A DNA stretch of 64,000 nt, taken from NCBI GenBank assembly GCA_963535465.1, contig CAUSWF010000006.1, forward strand, positions 3,806 through 67,805. The letters run 5' to 3'. The DNA is from CAUSWF01 sp963535465 (GTDB lineage Bacteria > Bacillota_I > Bacilli_A > RF39 > UBA660). The notes under the pieces are model-generated. The model was not told the DNA's origin and searched no databases. It saw only the letters and a list, made by a program, of their open reading frames with translations. Shown here piece after piece: positions 9,345 to 16,969 of this stretch. The first letter of the stretch is position 1. Every line of letters starts with the position of its first letter. A program made the translations under genes and the position numbers.

Positions 9345-9373
9345 ATATTATCATTTTATAGAGCCTTTGTCAA
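9345..9373 (-). promoter_or_regulatory. Sigma-A-type promoter of greA
   Basis: TTGACA at 9368-9373 and TAATAT at 9345-9350 with a 17-base spacer; transcription would start near 9338, giving a leader of about 80 nt before greA. The -35 box overlaps the intergenic space just after the upstream gene stop. Confidence 0.8.
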
Positions 9374-9383
9374 GGCTATTAGA

Positions 9384-10904
9384 CTAAGCTCTAACTAGTT
9401 GTTGAGAATGAGTTTGTACTTGCTGTTTTTGTGGAGTTAGCATTGTTGCTAAGGCATCTTTTTTATCTTTTACCCCATCAACTACTACTTTTGTTTGAAA
9501 TGAAACTTTTTGGAACATAGTTAAGACTTTACTTATTTTAGTATTTATACTATAAGCAATCTTTTCTTTTTCGTTTACTGCAGAATATACAAATTTTGAA
9601 AGTCCTTTTGAATTCTCCACTATTTTATTTAAAGATAGTATTTTGGCTTTTTGTTCTTCTAATTTGATATTTTTTTCACTTAGATATTTATCGCCTATAT
9701 GAGACGAGGTTATTGTTTGCTCTTTTTTATTTTCAACTAGTTTTATTTTTTTATTTAATTTATCAATTTTTCTAATATTTAAATTATGTATTAGACCTTT
9801 ATCAAAGTGTTTTAATATTGCTTCTCTATTTTCTTTTTCTTTATTCAATTTAGATAGTTTTTTATCATAATGATTTGATGCTATTTCGTTATATGTAGAA
9901 TCAAGTTGTTGCTCTAGCTTATGAGGCTTATTATTTTCTTTTTGAGTAGAATCTACTGCAGAAATAGTTCTTCCTGATTCTATTACTTTTTTATCTAACT
10001 CATTTAAATAAGCTACATATTGTTTTCTTGTTTCTATTAATTTTTTAGCTATATTTGAATTTTTATCTAGTTTAGCTAAAACATTATCTATTTCTTTTAT
10101 TTCTTTTTTAGCATTTTTTTCTCGTTCTTTATTAAAAAGTAGAGTCTTTGGTATTTCATCTTTTGATATATTAATTAATGTGTTGGCACTATTACTATTT
10201 TTTTCATTTTCTCTTAATTTACCAATTATACTAGATACATTACTATTAGTTAATGCAAACATAGAATAGATTTCATCTAAATTAAGTCTTCCTTTGTCTA
10301 TTATTCTTTTTTTAGTATCTGGTGTTAACTTATCTATTATTTCATCTATTAATTCTTGTTTTAATAATTTATCTTTTCTTCTACACATTATACTTATTCC
10401 AAGTATTTCTTTTATCTTTTTATTCATTCTTTTTTCTATTATGGTGTTTTCTAGTTCTAAATTAAATCTTTTTTCAACTAATTCATTTTTTATTTCAACA
10501 AGAGTATTTATAACTACTCCTTTATAGTTTTCCATATTAATATTTTGTGGTAATAAGTTCTTATATTCATCTGGTACTATTTGATATATTTTATTAGGGT
10601 CAGTAATAAATTGTAGGTTATATAAGACTATATCAAGATTTAGTATTTCATAATTTAAAGTTGTAATTTGTGGCCTTATTGTTTCAAGAGAAATAATATA
10701 TGAAGATAATTTGTTTTTTGCATCTTCTAGAATTTTACTAGTTTCATTTGCTTTAGTTTCTTCTACCGCTACTACTATCTTTTCTACTTCTTCTTTATCT
10801 TTTTCTGCTTTTACTTGAGATGTTATTTTATTATAAAAAGTATCGATACTAATTTTATTATCTTTATATTCATCTGCTAAATTTTGTAATACTACTTTAT
10901 CCAT
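9384..10904 (-). CDS. Long coiled-coil protein of unknown function
   Basis: 506 residues, rich in Lys, Glu, Asn and Leu, with no signal peptide or membrane segment. Most of the chain is predicted helix with heptad-like spacing, especially about residues 150-300 and 320-440; the C-terminus ends 'QKQQVQTHSQQLVRA'. It does not match a family I know. It occupies the position taken by udk in the Bacillus trhP2-udk-greA order. A terminator separates it from trhP2 and greA has its own promoter, so it is probably transcribed alone; a TATAAT-like box lies at about 10930. The start has AAGAGGCG just upstream. A structural or cytoskeleton-like role is possible but not supported by any motif. Confidence 0.65.
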   Translation of the reverse strand: MDKVVLQNLADEYKDNKISIDTFYNKITSQVKAEKDKEEVEKIVVAVEETKANETSKILEDAKNKLSSYIISLETIRPQITTLNYEILNLDIVLYNLQFITDPNKIYQIVPDEYKNLLPQNINMENYKGVVINTLVEIKNELVEKRFNLELENTIIEKRMNKKIKEILGISIMCRRKDKLLKQELIDEIIDKLTPDTKKRIIDKGRLNLDEIYSMFALTNSNVSSIIGKLRENEKNSNSANTLINISKDEIPKTLLFNKEREKNAKKEIKEIDNVLAKLDKNSNIAKKLIETRKQYVAYLNELDKKVIESGRTISAVDSTQKENNKPHKLEQQLDSTYNEIASNHYDKKLSKLNKEKENREAILKHFDKGLIHNLNIRKIDKLNKKIKLVENKKEQTITSSHIGDKYLSEKNIKLEEQKAKILSLNKIVENSKGLSKFVYSAVNEKEKIAYSINTKISKVLTMFQKVSFQTKVVVDGVKDKKDALATMLTPQKQQVQTHSQQLVRA

Positions 10905-10946
10905 ATACGCCTCTTATTATCTATTAAAATATTATAATAAAATACT

Positions 10947-10974
10947 AAAAAAAGCAATAAAGTTATTGCTTTTT
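10947..10974 (-). terminator. Terminator after trhP2
   Basis: Stem AAAGCAATA/TATTGCTTT with a 4-base loop followed by T run on the minus strand; it overlaps the last codons of the U32 gene. Confidence 0.85.
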
Positions 10975-12147
10975 AATTAGTCTCATCATTGAATATTCAG
11001 GTACTTTTATATCAAACGGTAATTTTAATACTTGGTCTGGATGATTAGCTACTTCTTGTTCTTTCATATCTTCGTCATATATTTTATCTATTTCGTAGTT
11101 ATATATTTTATTATCTGGAGTAAATATTTCTACTATATCTCCTTTTTTAAAATAGTTTCTTTCTATTAATATGATAGATTTATTTTCATCATCATATCCA
11201 GTAATTACTCCTAAATAGTCTTGATTTGATATTTCTTTTCTACCTGTATAATACTGATCTGTTTCATCTGCATAGTGATTAAAGAAGTGAGTTGATGTTA
11301 CTCTGTTTGCGACTCTGTCTAGCCTTTTTTCTAATACTTTCATAGTGGCATCATCTAATGTATTATCATAGATTCTATCTATTATTTCTCTATATGTTCC
11401 AATTACTGTTGCAAGATAATAGATGCTTCGCATTCTTCCTTCTACTTTTAAACTTGCGACATTTATTTCAATTAAATCTTTAATATGATTAGCCATATTT
11501 AAATCACGAGATGCGAATGTAAATGATTTTTCTTCATCTGTTTCAAATGCAAATCTACATATTTGAGCACATCCTCCACGGTTTGCATCTCTATTTGTAA
11601 TATAGTTTGATAAAGCACATCTTCCAGAGTAACAAGTACACATTGCTCCATGGATAAATACTTCTGTATCTATTTTAGTTATTTCATTTATTTCTCTTAT
11701 TTCTTCTTTATTTAATTCTCTAGCAAGTACTACTCTTTTTACTCCTTGATTTTTGAAAAATTCTACAGCTTTATAGTTAGAAGTTGAATTTTGTGTTGAT
11801 AAATGAACTTCTACTTGTGGATAATTTTTTACTATATGAGAAATAATATATGGATCAGATACAATAAAGGCATCTATTCCTGCATCTACTACTTCTTTTA
11901 TATATTCTTCTACTCCATCCATATCTTCATTATGAAAAACTATATTTAATGTTAGATATACTTTTTTACCTAGTTTATGAGCAAAATTACATCCTTCTTT
12001 TATTTCTTCTATACTAAAATTAGTTGCATTTGCACGTAGAGAATATTTTCTTCCTCCAATGAATACAGCATCTGCTCCGTATAAAAGAGTTACTTTTAAT
12101 CTTTCTAAGTCTCCTGCTGGAGATAATAATTCTATTTTATTTCGCAT
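10963..12147 (-). CDS. trhP2: U32-family tRNA hydroxylase subunit (TrhP2-like)
   Basis: 394 residues. It has the U32 start 'ELLSPAGDLERLK' and the family signature 'EVFIHGAMCTCYSGRCALS' at about residue 165-183, plus the nearby 'RGGCAQICRF', giving the cysteines that bind a 4Fe-4S cluster in this family. U32 proteins of this type (B. subtilis YrrN/YrrO, E. coli TrhP) use prephenate for 5-hydroxylation of wobble uridine in tRNA; the old 'peptidase' name is misleading. It overlaps the 3' end of the trhP1-like gene by 11 bases, and trmR, which methylates the 5-hydroxyuridine, is the next gene upstream. The order trmR-trhP1-trhP2 is the Bacillus order, which makes the assignment strong. Confidence 0.9.
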   Translation of the reverse strand: MRNKIELLSPAGDLERLKVTLLYGADAVFIGGRKYSLRANATNFSIEEIKEGCNFAHKLGKKVYLTLNIVFHNEDMDGVEEYIKEVVDAGIDAFIVSDPYIISHIVKNYPQVEVHLSTQNSTSNYKAVEFFKNQGVKRVVLARELNKEEIREINEITKIDTEVFIHGAMCTCYSGRCALSNYITNRDANRGGCAQICRFAFETDEEKSFTFASRDLNMANHIKDLIEINVASLKVEGRMRSIYYLATVIGTYREIIDRIYDNTLDDATMKVLEKRLDRVANRVTSTHFFNHYADETDQYYTGRKEISNQDYLGVITGYDDENKSIILIERNYFKKGDIVEIFTPDNKIYNYEIDKIYDEDMKEQEVANHPDQVLKLPFDIKVPEYSMMRLIKKQ

Positions 12148-12979
12148 CTTTTACTACCCTATAAATTGTCTTCTTATAGAAAAATCCCATATTATCTCCT
12201 AATTTTTTATATTTTTCTATATAATTATCATCTAGACAATTTCCTTCTATATATTTTTTTGTATCTTCTACTAGTTCATTAAATTCTTCTATTAAGTATT
12301 CTCTAAATATTATATATTTACAGTCTAATTCATATAATTTTTTTATAATAGAAGTTCCATTTAATATATGTTTTAAATAAAAACTTGTTCCACTTTCTTC
12401 TTCTATCACTTCCATAGTTTGTTTTGATAGTTTATCTTCTATATCAAGTTTATTTTTAACTTTTTTATTCATGTCTTTATAGTAATTAGTCAGTAATTTT
12501 CTTTTAGAGAATGCGATGGATGGAATAGATACTACTTCTACCATAGGAGTTATTGTAGTATTTTTCATTATTTCTTCTATTTCGTCCATTGTAATTTCTT
12601 TTGATAATAGAGCATATTTTACGCCTAAATTATAATAATAATTACATGTTTTATAATTATTTACCATATGAGATTCATCCCAGATTAAGTCTAGATTTAG
12701 ATTTAAATCTCTTTTTATTTGTACTAGAGCTAAATCATAAAAAAATACTCCTTTTATATTCATTTTATCTAGTTTTTTCATCACTTCTTCTAGGCCTTTT
12801 ATTTCATCATTTGAAAAACTTTTATTTAATTTTACAAATACTTCATGTTCTTTTGATAATTTTTCTATTTCTTCTATAGTAAACTCTACAATAGATTGAT
12901 TAGAATAGTTTTTTAATCCTAGTATTAAATCACTATTATATGAGAATTCTTTATTACTTGGTTCTACTAATAATTTCAT
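12137..12979 (-). CDS. trhP1: TrhP1-like partner of the U32 protein
   Basis: 280 residues from the ATG at 12979, which has AGAGGTG at the right distance; an in-frame ATG 7 codons earlier has none. The protein is a TIM-barrel-like chain without the cysteine signature of TrhP2, as in the B. subtilis YrrN (TrhP1) subunit. Sequence identity cannot be judged here, and the call rests on size, position directly upstream of and overlapping trhP2, and position downstream of trmR. It would form a complex with TrhP2 for wobble-uridine hydroxylation. A terminator lies between trmR and this gene, so the pair may have its own promoter. Confidence 0.75.
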   Translation of the reverse strand: MKLLVEPSNKEFSYNSDLILGLKNYSNQSIVEFTIEEIEKLSKEHEVFVKLNKSFSNDEIKGLEEVMKKLDKMNIKGVFFYDLALVQIKRDLNLNLDLIWDESHMVNNYKTCNYYYNLGVKYALLSKEITMDEIEEIMKNTTITPMVEVVSIPSIAFSKRKLLTNYYKDMNKKVKNKLDIEDKLSKQTMEVIEEESGTSFYLKHILNGTSIIKKLYELDCKYIIFREYLIEEFNELVEDTKKYIEGNCLDDNYIEKYKKLGDNMGFFYKKTIYRVVKDAK

Positions 12980-13019
12980 ATACACCTCTTTTTTCTTCAT
13001 TATTATAATATATGTGCTT

Positions 13020-13044
13020 AAAAAAAGATAGTTTAACTATCTTT
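13020..13044 (-). terminator. Terminator after trmR
   Basis: Stem AAAGATAGT/ACTATCTTT with a 3-base loop and a following T run; it begins at the trmR stop codon. Confidence 0.85.
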
Positions 13045-13639
13045 ATACTCTTTTTGATATTGCAATACCATCTCCGATATTTAGAAATTCTGTTTTAAAT
13101 TCAGTATTTTCTTCTAAATATTTACGATAGTTTTTTATCTTTCTTACTAGAGCTCTTAGATTTCTAGATTTTATTTCTTCTTCTTTTTCTGTTAATCCAT
13201 GAAAATTCATATTATCTGTTATAATAAGTCCTTTTTCATTTAGATTATCTTTGAATTTTTCAAAGAATTTAATATTTTGGGCTTTAGCAGCATCAATAAA
13301 TATTAAATCATATTTATCTTTAATATTTACTTCTAGAGCATCATTAAAGATAAGATTTATTCTGTCTTCTAAGTGGGCTTTTTTTACATTCTTAACTGCT
13401 TTTAAATATCTTTTTTCATCTCTTTCTACAGATGTTATTTTAATATTATCACGAATAAATGCCATTATTATTGTAGAATATCCTATAGCAGTTCCTATTT
13501 CTAAAATGTTTTTTACATCTTTTTTTATAATTTGTTCTACTAGAAAATTTATTCCATCTCGTTGCATTATTGGTACATTTTCCTCTTCAGCATATGTACG
13601 CATTTCTCTTATTAAATTTTCTTTTTCTATCCTATCCAT
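13043..13639 (-). CDS. trmR: tRNA 5-hydroxyuridine methyltransferase TrmR (YrrM-type)
   Basis: 198 residues. Class I SAM-dependent methyltransferase of the O-methyltransferase_3 family: motif I 'ILEIGTAIGYSTIIMA' (about 40-55), 'ITSVERDEKRYLKAVKNV' binding the cofactor, and 'DLIFIDAAKAQ' plus 'GLIITDNMNFHG' with metal-site Asp residues. B. subtilis TrmR makes 5-methoxyuridine at the tRNA wobble position from the product of TrhP. It overlaps mltG by 13 bases and is followed by trhP1 and trhP2, exactly the Bacillus yrrL-yrrM-yrrN-yrrO order. The start has GAAGGAAA upstream. Confidence 0.9.
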   Translation of the reverse strand: MDRIEKENLIREMRTYAEEENVPIMQRDGINFLVEQIIKKDVKNILEIGTAIGYSTIIMAFIRDNIKITSVERDEKRYLKAVKNVKKAHLEDRINLIFNDALEVNIKDKYDLIFIDAAKAQNIKFFEKFKDNLNEKGLIITDNMNFHGLTEKEEEIKSRNLRALVRKIKNYRKYLEENTEFKTEFLNIGDGIAISKRV

Positions 13640-14658
13640 TTTCCTTCTTCCTTTAGTTGTTTAATTTTTTCTAGATGTTCTTTATAAGTTTTCATAAAGT
13701 GAACTTTCATATTTGAATCTGCGACAAAATAAAGATAGTCTGTTTTTTTATAGTTTACAGTTGCTTCAATTGTTGTTTTATCGCATGAAGATATTGGAGA
13801 TATTGGTAATCCAAGCATAGTTCTATTTCTTGTGTTGTATTTATTTTTTTTATCAAGTTCTGCTTGAGTTAGTGGTATCTTCATAGACTTTTGTTCTGCA
13901 TAATATGTAGTAACGTCTGATCCTAGTGCTATTTTCTTTTCCAATCTATTGTAGAAAACTCCAGCAATTAATCTTTTATCTTCTAATAATTTACCTTCTT
14001 TTTCTACAAGAGATGCCATAGTTAACACTTCATGTGGATTATCTTTTATCTTATCTTTATATGGTTCTAATACTTTAGCTTGTTCATCTAATAATGTTTT
14101 AAATATTTGTTTTACAGATACATTCTTAGATGTGAAATTATATGTATTTGGGGCAAGATATCCTTCTAGTGGATAATATATTCCATCTTGTAATATCTTG
14201 TCTGTTACAAACCAGTATTTAGATATTAATTCTTTTAAATATGTTTTATCTTTTCCAAGTTTTATTACATCTTCTTCTGTATTATTAGTATTTTGGCTTA
14301 TAACTTTAGCATAGTCAGTAAATCTTTCACCTTCTCTAAATGTTATATTTATTCCTTTAGATGTTCCTTTTTGAAGTAGTTCTATTATTTCATTTGGTGT
14401 CATTGATTGTTTTAAAGTATATATTCCTGATTTAAATTTTGGTTTTATTAATTTTACTTTAACTTTATAATAAAATAAGTTGTTTATAAGTTTATTTTTA
14501 TATAAAATATTTCCAACTTGTAGAGCAGATGTTCCGTTTGGTACTTCTATTTCTATTTCTTTTTTGGAATTTTTATCATATGGAGATGATATGTATAAAT
14601 ACCCTCCAATACCTATTAGAATTATTCCTAATAGCATTAATATTATTATCTTTTTCAT
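13627..14658 (-). CDS. mltG: Endolytic murein transglycosylase MltG
   Basis: 343 residues with one N-terminal membrane anchor (about 3-22). The LysM-like part (about 35-90, 'VPNGTSALQVGNILYKNKLI') precedes the YceG catalytic domain, with 'VLTMASLVEKEGKL' carrying the catalytic Glu, then 'IAGVFYNRLEKKIALGSDVTTYY' and 'SPISSCDKTTIEA' near the C-terminus. MltG cuts nascent glycan strands at the membrane and helps set glycan length. Length and domain order are normal for the family. It follows the DUF1292 gene, from which it is separated by a terminator-like hairpin, and overlaps trmR. Confidence 0.95.
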   Translation of the reverse strand: MKKIIILMLLGIILIGIGGYLYISSPYDKNSKKEIEIEVPNGTSALQVGNILYKNKLINNLFYYKVKVKLIKPKFKSGIYTLKQSMTPNEIIELLQKGTSKGINITFREGERFTDYAKVISQNTNNTEEDVIKLGKDKTYLKELISKYWFVTDKILQDGIYYPLEGYLAPNTYNFTSKNVSVKQIFKTLLDEQAKVLEPYKDKIKDNPHEVLTMASLVEKEGKLLEDKRLIAGVFYNRLEKKIALGSDVTTYYAEQKSMKIPLTQAELDKKNKYNTRNRTMLGLPISPISSCDKTTIEATVNYKKTDYLYFVADSNMKVHFMKTYKEHLEKIKQLKEEGKWIG

Positions 14659-14671
14659 TATTTCTCCGTGG

Positions 14672-14693
14672 AAAAAAAGTGATTACTCACTTT
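14672..14693 (-). terminator. Terminator-like hairpin between DUF1292 gene and mltG
   Basis: Stem AAAGTGA/TCACTTT with loop GTAA and a T run on the minus strand, starting at the end of the DUF1292 gene. It would limit read-through into mltG. Confidence 0.75.
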
Positions 14694-14952
14694 CTTCCTT
14701 TACACTTTCTTGTGCTGCTTCTAATATTGCATTTATTATATTCCATTCTTTTTCTGTTTCGATTGGAAGCAATTTAGAATGCTCGTTTTCTTTATCATAA
14801 GTTGATGCATATACTTGTGTATTTCCTTCTTCATCTGTTGAGTCATCTGTATATACTATGTAGCTTTTTCCTGTTTCTTCGCTATCGAATGTAAATATTA
14901 CATCGAATGTCTTTTCATTTCCATCTTTGTCTAATGTAGTTATTGTATTCAT
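14683..14952 (-). CDS. DUF1292 family protein (YrzB-type)
   Basis: 89 residues, acidic. Shows the DUF1292 pattern: 'ITTLDKDGNEKTFDVIFTFDSEETGKSYIVYTD' followed by 'VYASTYDKENEHSKLLPIETEKEWNII'. Function is not known. It overlaps ruvX by 4 bases (ATGA) and lies between ruvX and mltG, the same place as B. subtilis yrzB, so the assignment by synteny and sequence agrees. Confidence 0.9.
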   Translation of the reverse strand: MNTITTLDKDGNEKTFDVIFTFDSEETGKSYIVYTDDSTDEEGNTQVYASTYDKENEHSKLLPIETEKEWNIINAILEAAQESVKEESE

Positions 14953-15368
14953 TTTCTTTTCTCCTTATCTAAATACTGTTGAAGTATGATTGTAGCAGCA
15001 ATACTGTCTACAACTTTCTTTCTTTTTTTTCTTGATACATCTGATGATATAAGCATATCTAATGCTGATTTTGTAGTTAATCTTTCATCTTCTAATATTA
15101 CTGGAATAGTAGTTTTTTCTTCTATCATTTTTTTAAACTTTTCAGATAGTTCTGCTTTTAATCCAATTGTATTATTCATATTTTTTGGATAGCCTAGAAT
15201 TATCTTTTCTATATTTTGTTCTTCTATTAATTTAAGTACTTCATCTACTAAACTTTCATACTCTTCATTATGTCTTATTGTTTTTAGGGATGAGGCAATA
15301 GTTTTAGTATTATCACTTAATGATACTCCTAGTGTTCTTGACCCTAAATCTAATCCTAAATATCTCAT
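14949..15368 (-). CDS. ruvX: Holliday junction resolvase-like nuclease RuvX/YqgF
   Basis: 139 residues, RNase H fold. 'YLGLDLGSRTLGVSLSD' carries the first catalytic Asp, 'IILGYPKNMNNTIG' is the next conserved strand and 'VILEDERLTTKSA' holds the Glu/Asp pair; the last acidic residue lies in 'KKRKKVVDSIAATIILQQYL'. The family (YqgF) acts in 16S rRNA 5' processing and has been linked to Holliday junction cleavage; it is the B. subtilis YrrK relative. Start and stop codons overlap the neighbours on both sides, so ireB-ruvX-DUF1292 is one translation-coupled operon. Confidence 0.93.
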   Translation of the reverse strand: MRYLGLDLGSRTLGVSLSDNTKTIASSLKTIRHNEEYESLVDEVLKLIEEQNIEKIILGYPKNMNNTIGLKAELSEKFKKMIEEKTTIPVILEDERLTTKSALDMLISSDVSRKKRKKVVDSIAATIILQQYLDKEKRK

Positions 15369-15616
15369 TATTTGTTTTTACGAAATTCTTCTAATAGAAC
15401 TTCTACTATCTTAGCTCTATCTAGGCTTCTTATTTTTAGTCTTGCTTCTTTATAACTAGAAATATATCCTGGATCTCCACTAATCAAGTAACCAACTATT
15501 TGTGCAGTTGGATTGTAACCTCTTTCTGATAATGCTTTATATACATCATCTATTGTTTTCTTTGCAAGTTCTTTGTCTACGTTATCAATATTAAATAATG
15601 CTGTATCTTCTTTCAT
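15368..15616 (-). CDS. ireB: IreB family regulatory phosphoprotein (DUF965)
   Basis: 82 residues. The sequence 'VYKALSERGYNPTAQIVGYLISGDPGYISSY' is the hallmark of the UPF0297/IreB family. In Enterococcus IreB is a small dimer phosphorylated by the IreK (PASTA) kinase and negatively affects cephalosporin resistance; in Bacillus it is YrzL. The threonines phosphorylated near the N-terminus may correspond to Thr in 'KEDTALF' (inference). Starts the ireB-ruvX-DUF1292 operon with an AGGAG site. Confidence 0.95.
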   Translation of the reverse strand: MKEDTALFNIDNVDKELAKKTIDDVYKALSERGYNPTAQIVGYLISGDPGYISSYKEARLKIRSLDRAKIVEVLLEEFRKNK

Positions 15617-15667
15617 ATATATCTCCTATTCTATAAATATTTTATCAAATATATTTATTTTTTTCTA

Positions 15668-16816
15668 CTACCTATAGAAGAAGAATACATATATTAAGAA
15701 TATTAGGAATATACTCATTAATATATATCCATTAATTTTGTCTGCTAGAGATGATTTTTCATCTACTCCTAAAGCTTTAGTTACTAGTACTCCACCTACT
15801 AATCCTCCGATATGAGCAAAGTTATCTATTCCTTGGATACTAAATCCGATTATTAAATTTAGTAAAATTATCGGTATTATTTGAGACTTGATTACATTAC
15901 CTAAATAAACTCTATAGTGGTATCCAAAGTATAGAAGTGATCCTAACAGACCAAAGATTGCTCCTGATGCTCCTATAGATATAGAAGTTAAGTCTCCTAG
16001 AGTTATTGATAGTAGTGATGCAAATACTGCACTCATTAGATATATTAGAATATATTTTTTCTTACCTAAAAAACTTTCTATTTGTGTTCCTATTATATAT
16101 AAAGAATACATGTTAACAAGTAAATGGACTGCACTTGCATGTAGAAATTCACTTGTTATTAGACGGAAGAAATCTCCATTTTTTACCATTTCTCCTATTA
16201 ATCCATAATTATATATTATTTGATCATAGTTGCCTAATAATTTAGGTAATATATATAGCAAGATGCATATTGTCATTATAAAATATGTTATATATGGCTT
16301 TTTAGATGAAAATACTTTTTCTATTTTAGTTGCGTCTTCTTCATTGTGTTTATTTATATCATTTGTAATTTTTGCAAATAATTCAAACCCATCTTCTTCA
16401 TATTTCATTTTATTTTTTAAATCTGGGAAGATATCTTTTAATAATTTATTTTCTTTTATATCTTCCTCTGTTTTAGCATCTATTATTAAGTTATGGTTAT
16501 CTTTATTTTCTTTATCTACATTATCTCCTAAGTCTAGGAATATTGATAGTGTATTTACTTTAAATGATAGAGTCTTGGCTTTTATTTTTTTAACTATTCT
16601 TTTTGTTTTGAATATATCAAAAGCAAATTGCTCTTCATTGTGAATATATCCTGATACTATTCTTACTATTCTATAGTCTTCAGACATATTTTCTAACCAT
16701 ATCTCATCATTTACTCCTTGTAGTATTATAGGAGTATAATTTTTTTCAGTTATAAAATAATGAAGTAATTTCATTACTAATATATTTTTATCATCTATTT
16801 TTATTTCTTGATTCAT
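15668..16816 (-). CDS. Rhomboid-family intramembrane serine protease
   Basis: 382 residues. An N-terminal cytosolic domain (about 1-170) resembles the extra domain of B. subtilis YqgP. The rhomboid core begins with a membrane helix at about 175 and has 'GDFFRLITSEFLHASAVHLLVNMYSL' (the HxxxN loop region), the catalytic Ser in 'SIGASGAIFGLLGSLL' (GASG) and the catalytic His in 'NFAHIGGLVGG'. Rhomboids cut transmembrane substrates within the bilayer; in Bacillus YqgP acts on the magnesium transporter MgtE. The start has an AAGAGGAG site. Directly upstream lies the left copy of a 137-bp repeat from the end of the pseudouridine synthase gene, so the original neighbour was that gene. Confidence 0.92.
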   Translation of the reverse strand: MNQEIKIDDKNILVMKLLHYFITEKNYTPIILQGVNDEIWLENMSEDYRIVRIVSGYIHNEEQFAFDIFKTKRIVKKIKAKTLSFKVNTLSIFLDLGDNVDKENKDNHNLIIDAKTEEDIKENKLLKDIFPDLKNKMKYEEDGFELFAKITNDINKHNEEDATKIEKVFSSKKPYITYFIMTICILLYILPKLLGNYDQIIYNYGLIGEMVKNGDFFRLITSEFLHASAVHLLVNMYSLYIIGTQIESFLGKKKYILIYLMSAVFASLLSITLGDLTSISIGASGAIFGLLGSLLYFGYHYRVYLGNVIKSQIIPIILLNLIIGFSIQGIDNFAHIGGLVGGVLVTKALGVDEKSSLADKINGYILMSIFLIFLIYVFFFYR

Positions 16817-16832
16817 ATTTTCTCCTCTTAGA

Positions 16833-16969
16833 TATTATACTATAATTCATATTAAAAACATACTTATCTTACTAAGTATGTTTACATTTTATTCTTCTCT
16901 TAACTTTTCTAATGCTTTTTCAAACTCTTCTGGTGGATTTATTTCATATGATAATAGTTTAGATGTTAT
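16833..16969. repeat. Left copy of 137-bp perfect direct repeat (3' end of pseudouridine synthase gene plus terminator)
   Basis: Identical base for base to 18146-18282. It contains the last 27 codons of the RluD-type gene, its stop and terminator, but is cut off from the rest of that gene by the 1176-bp insert. It is thus a gene-end remnant. Confidence 0.95.
16856..16883 (-). terminator. Duplicated terminator in the left repeat
   Basis: 11-bp stem AAACATACTTA/TAAGTATGTTT with a 6-base loop and following T. It now lies about 95 bases downstream of the inserted phosphotransferase gene and probably ends its transcript. Confidence 0.8.
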
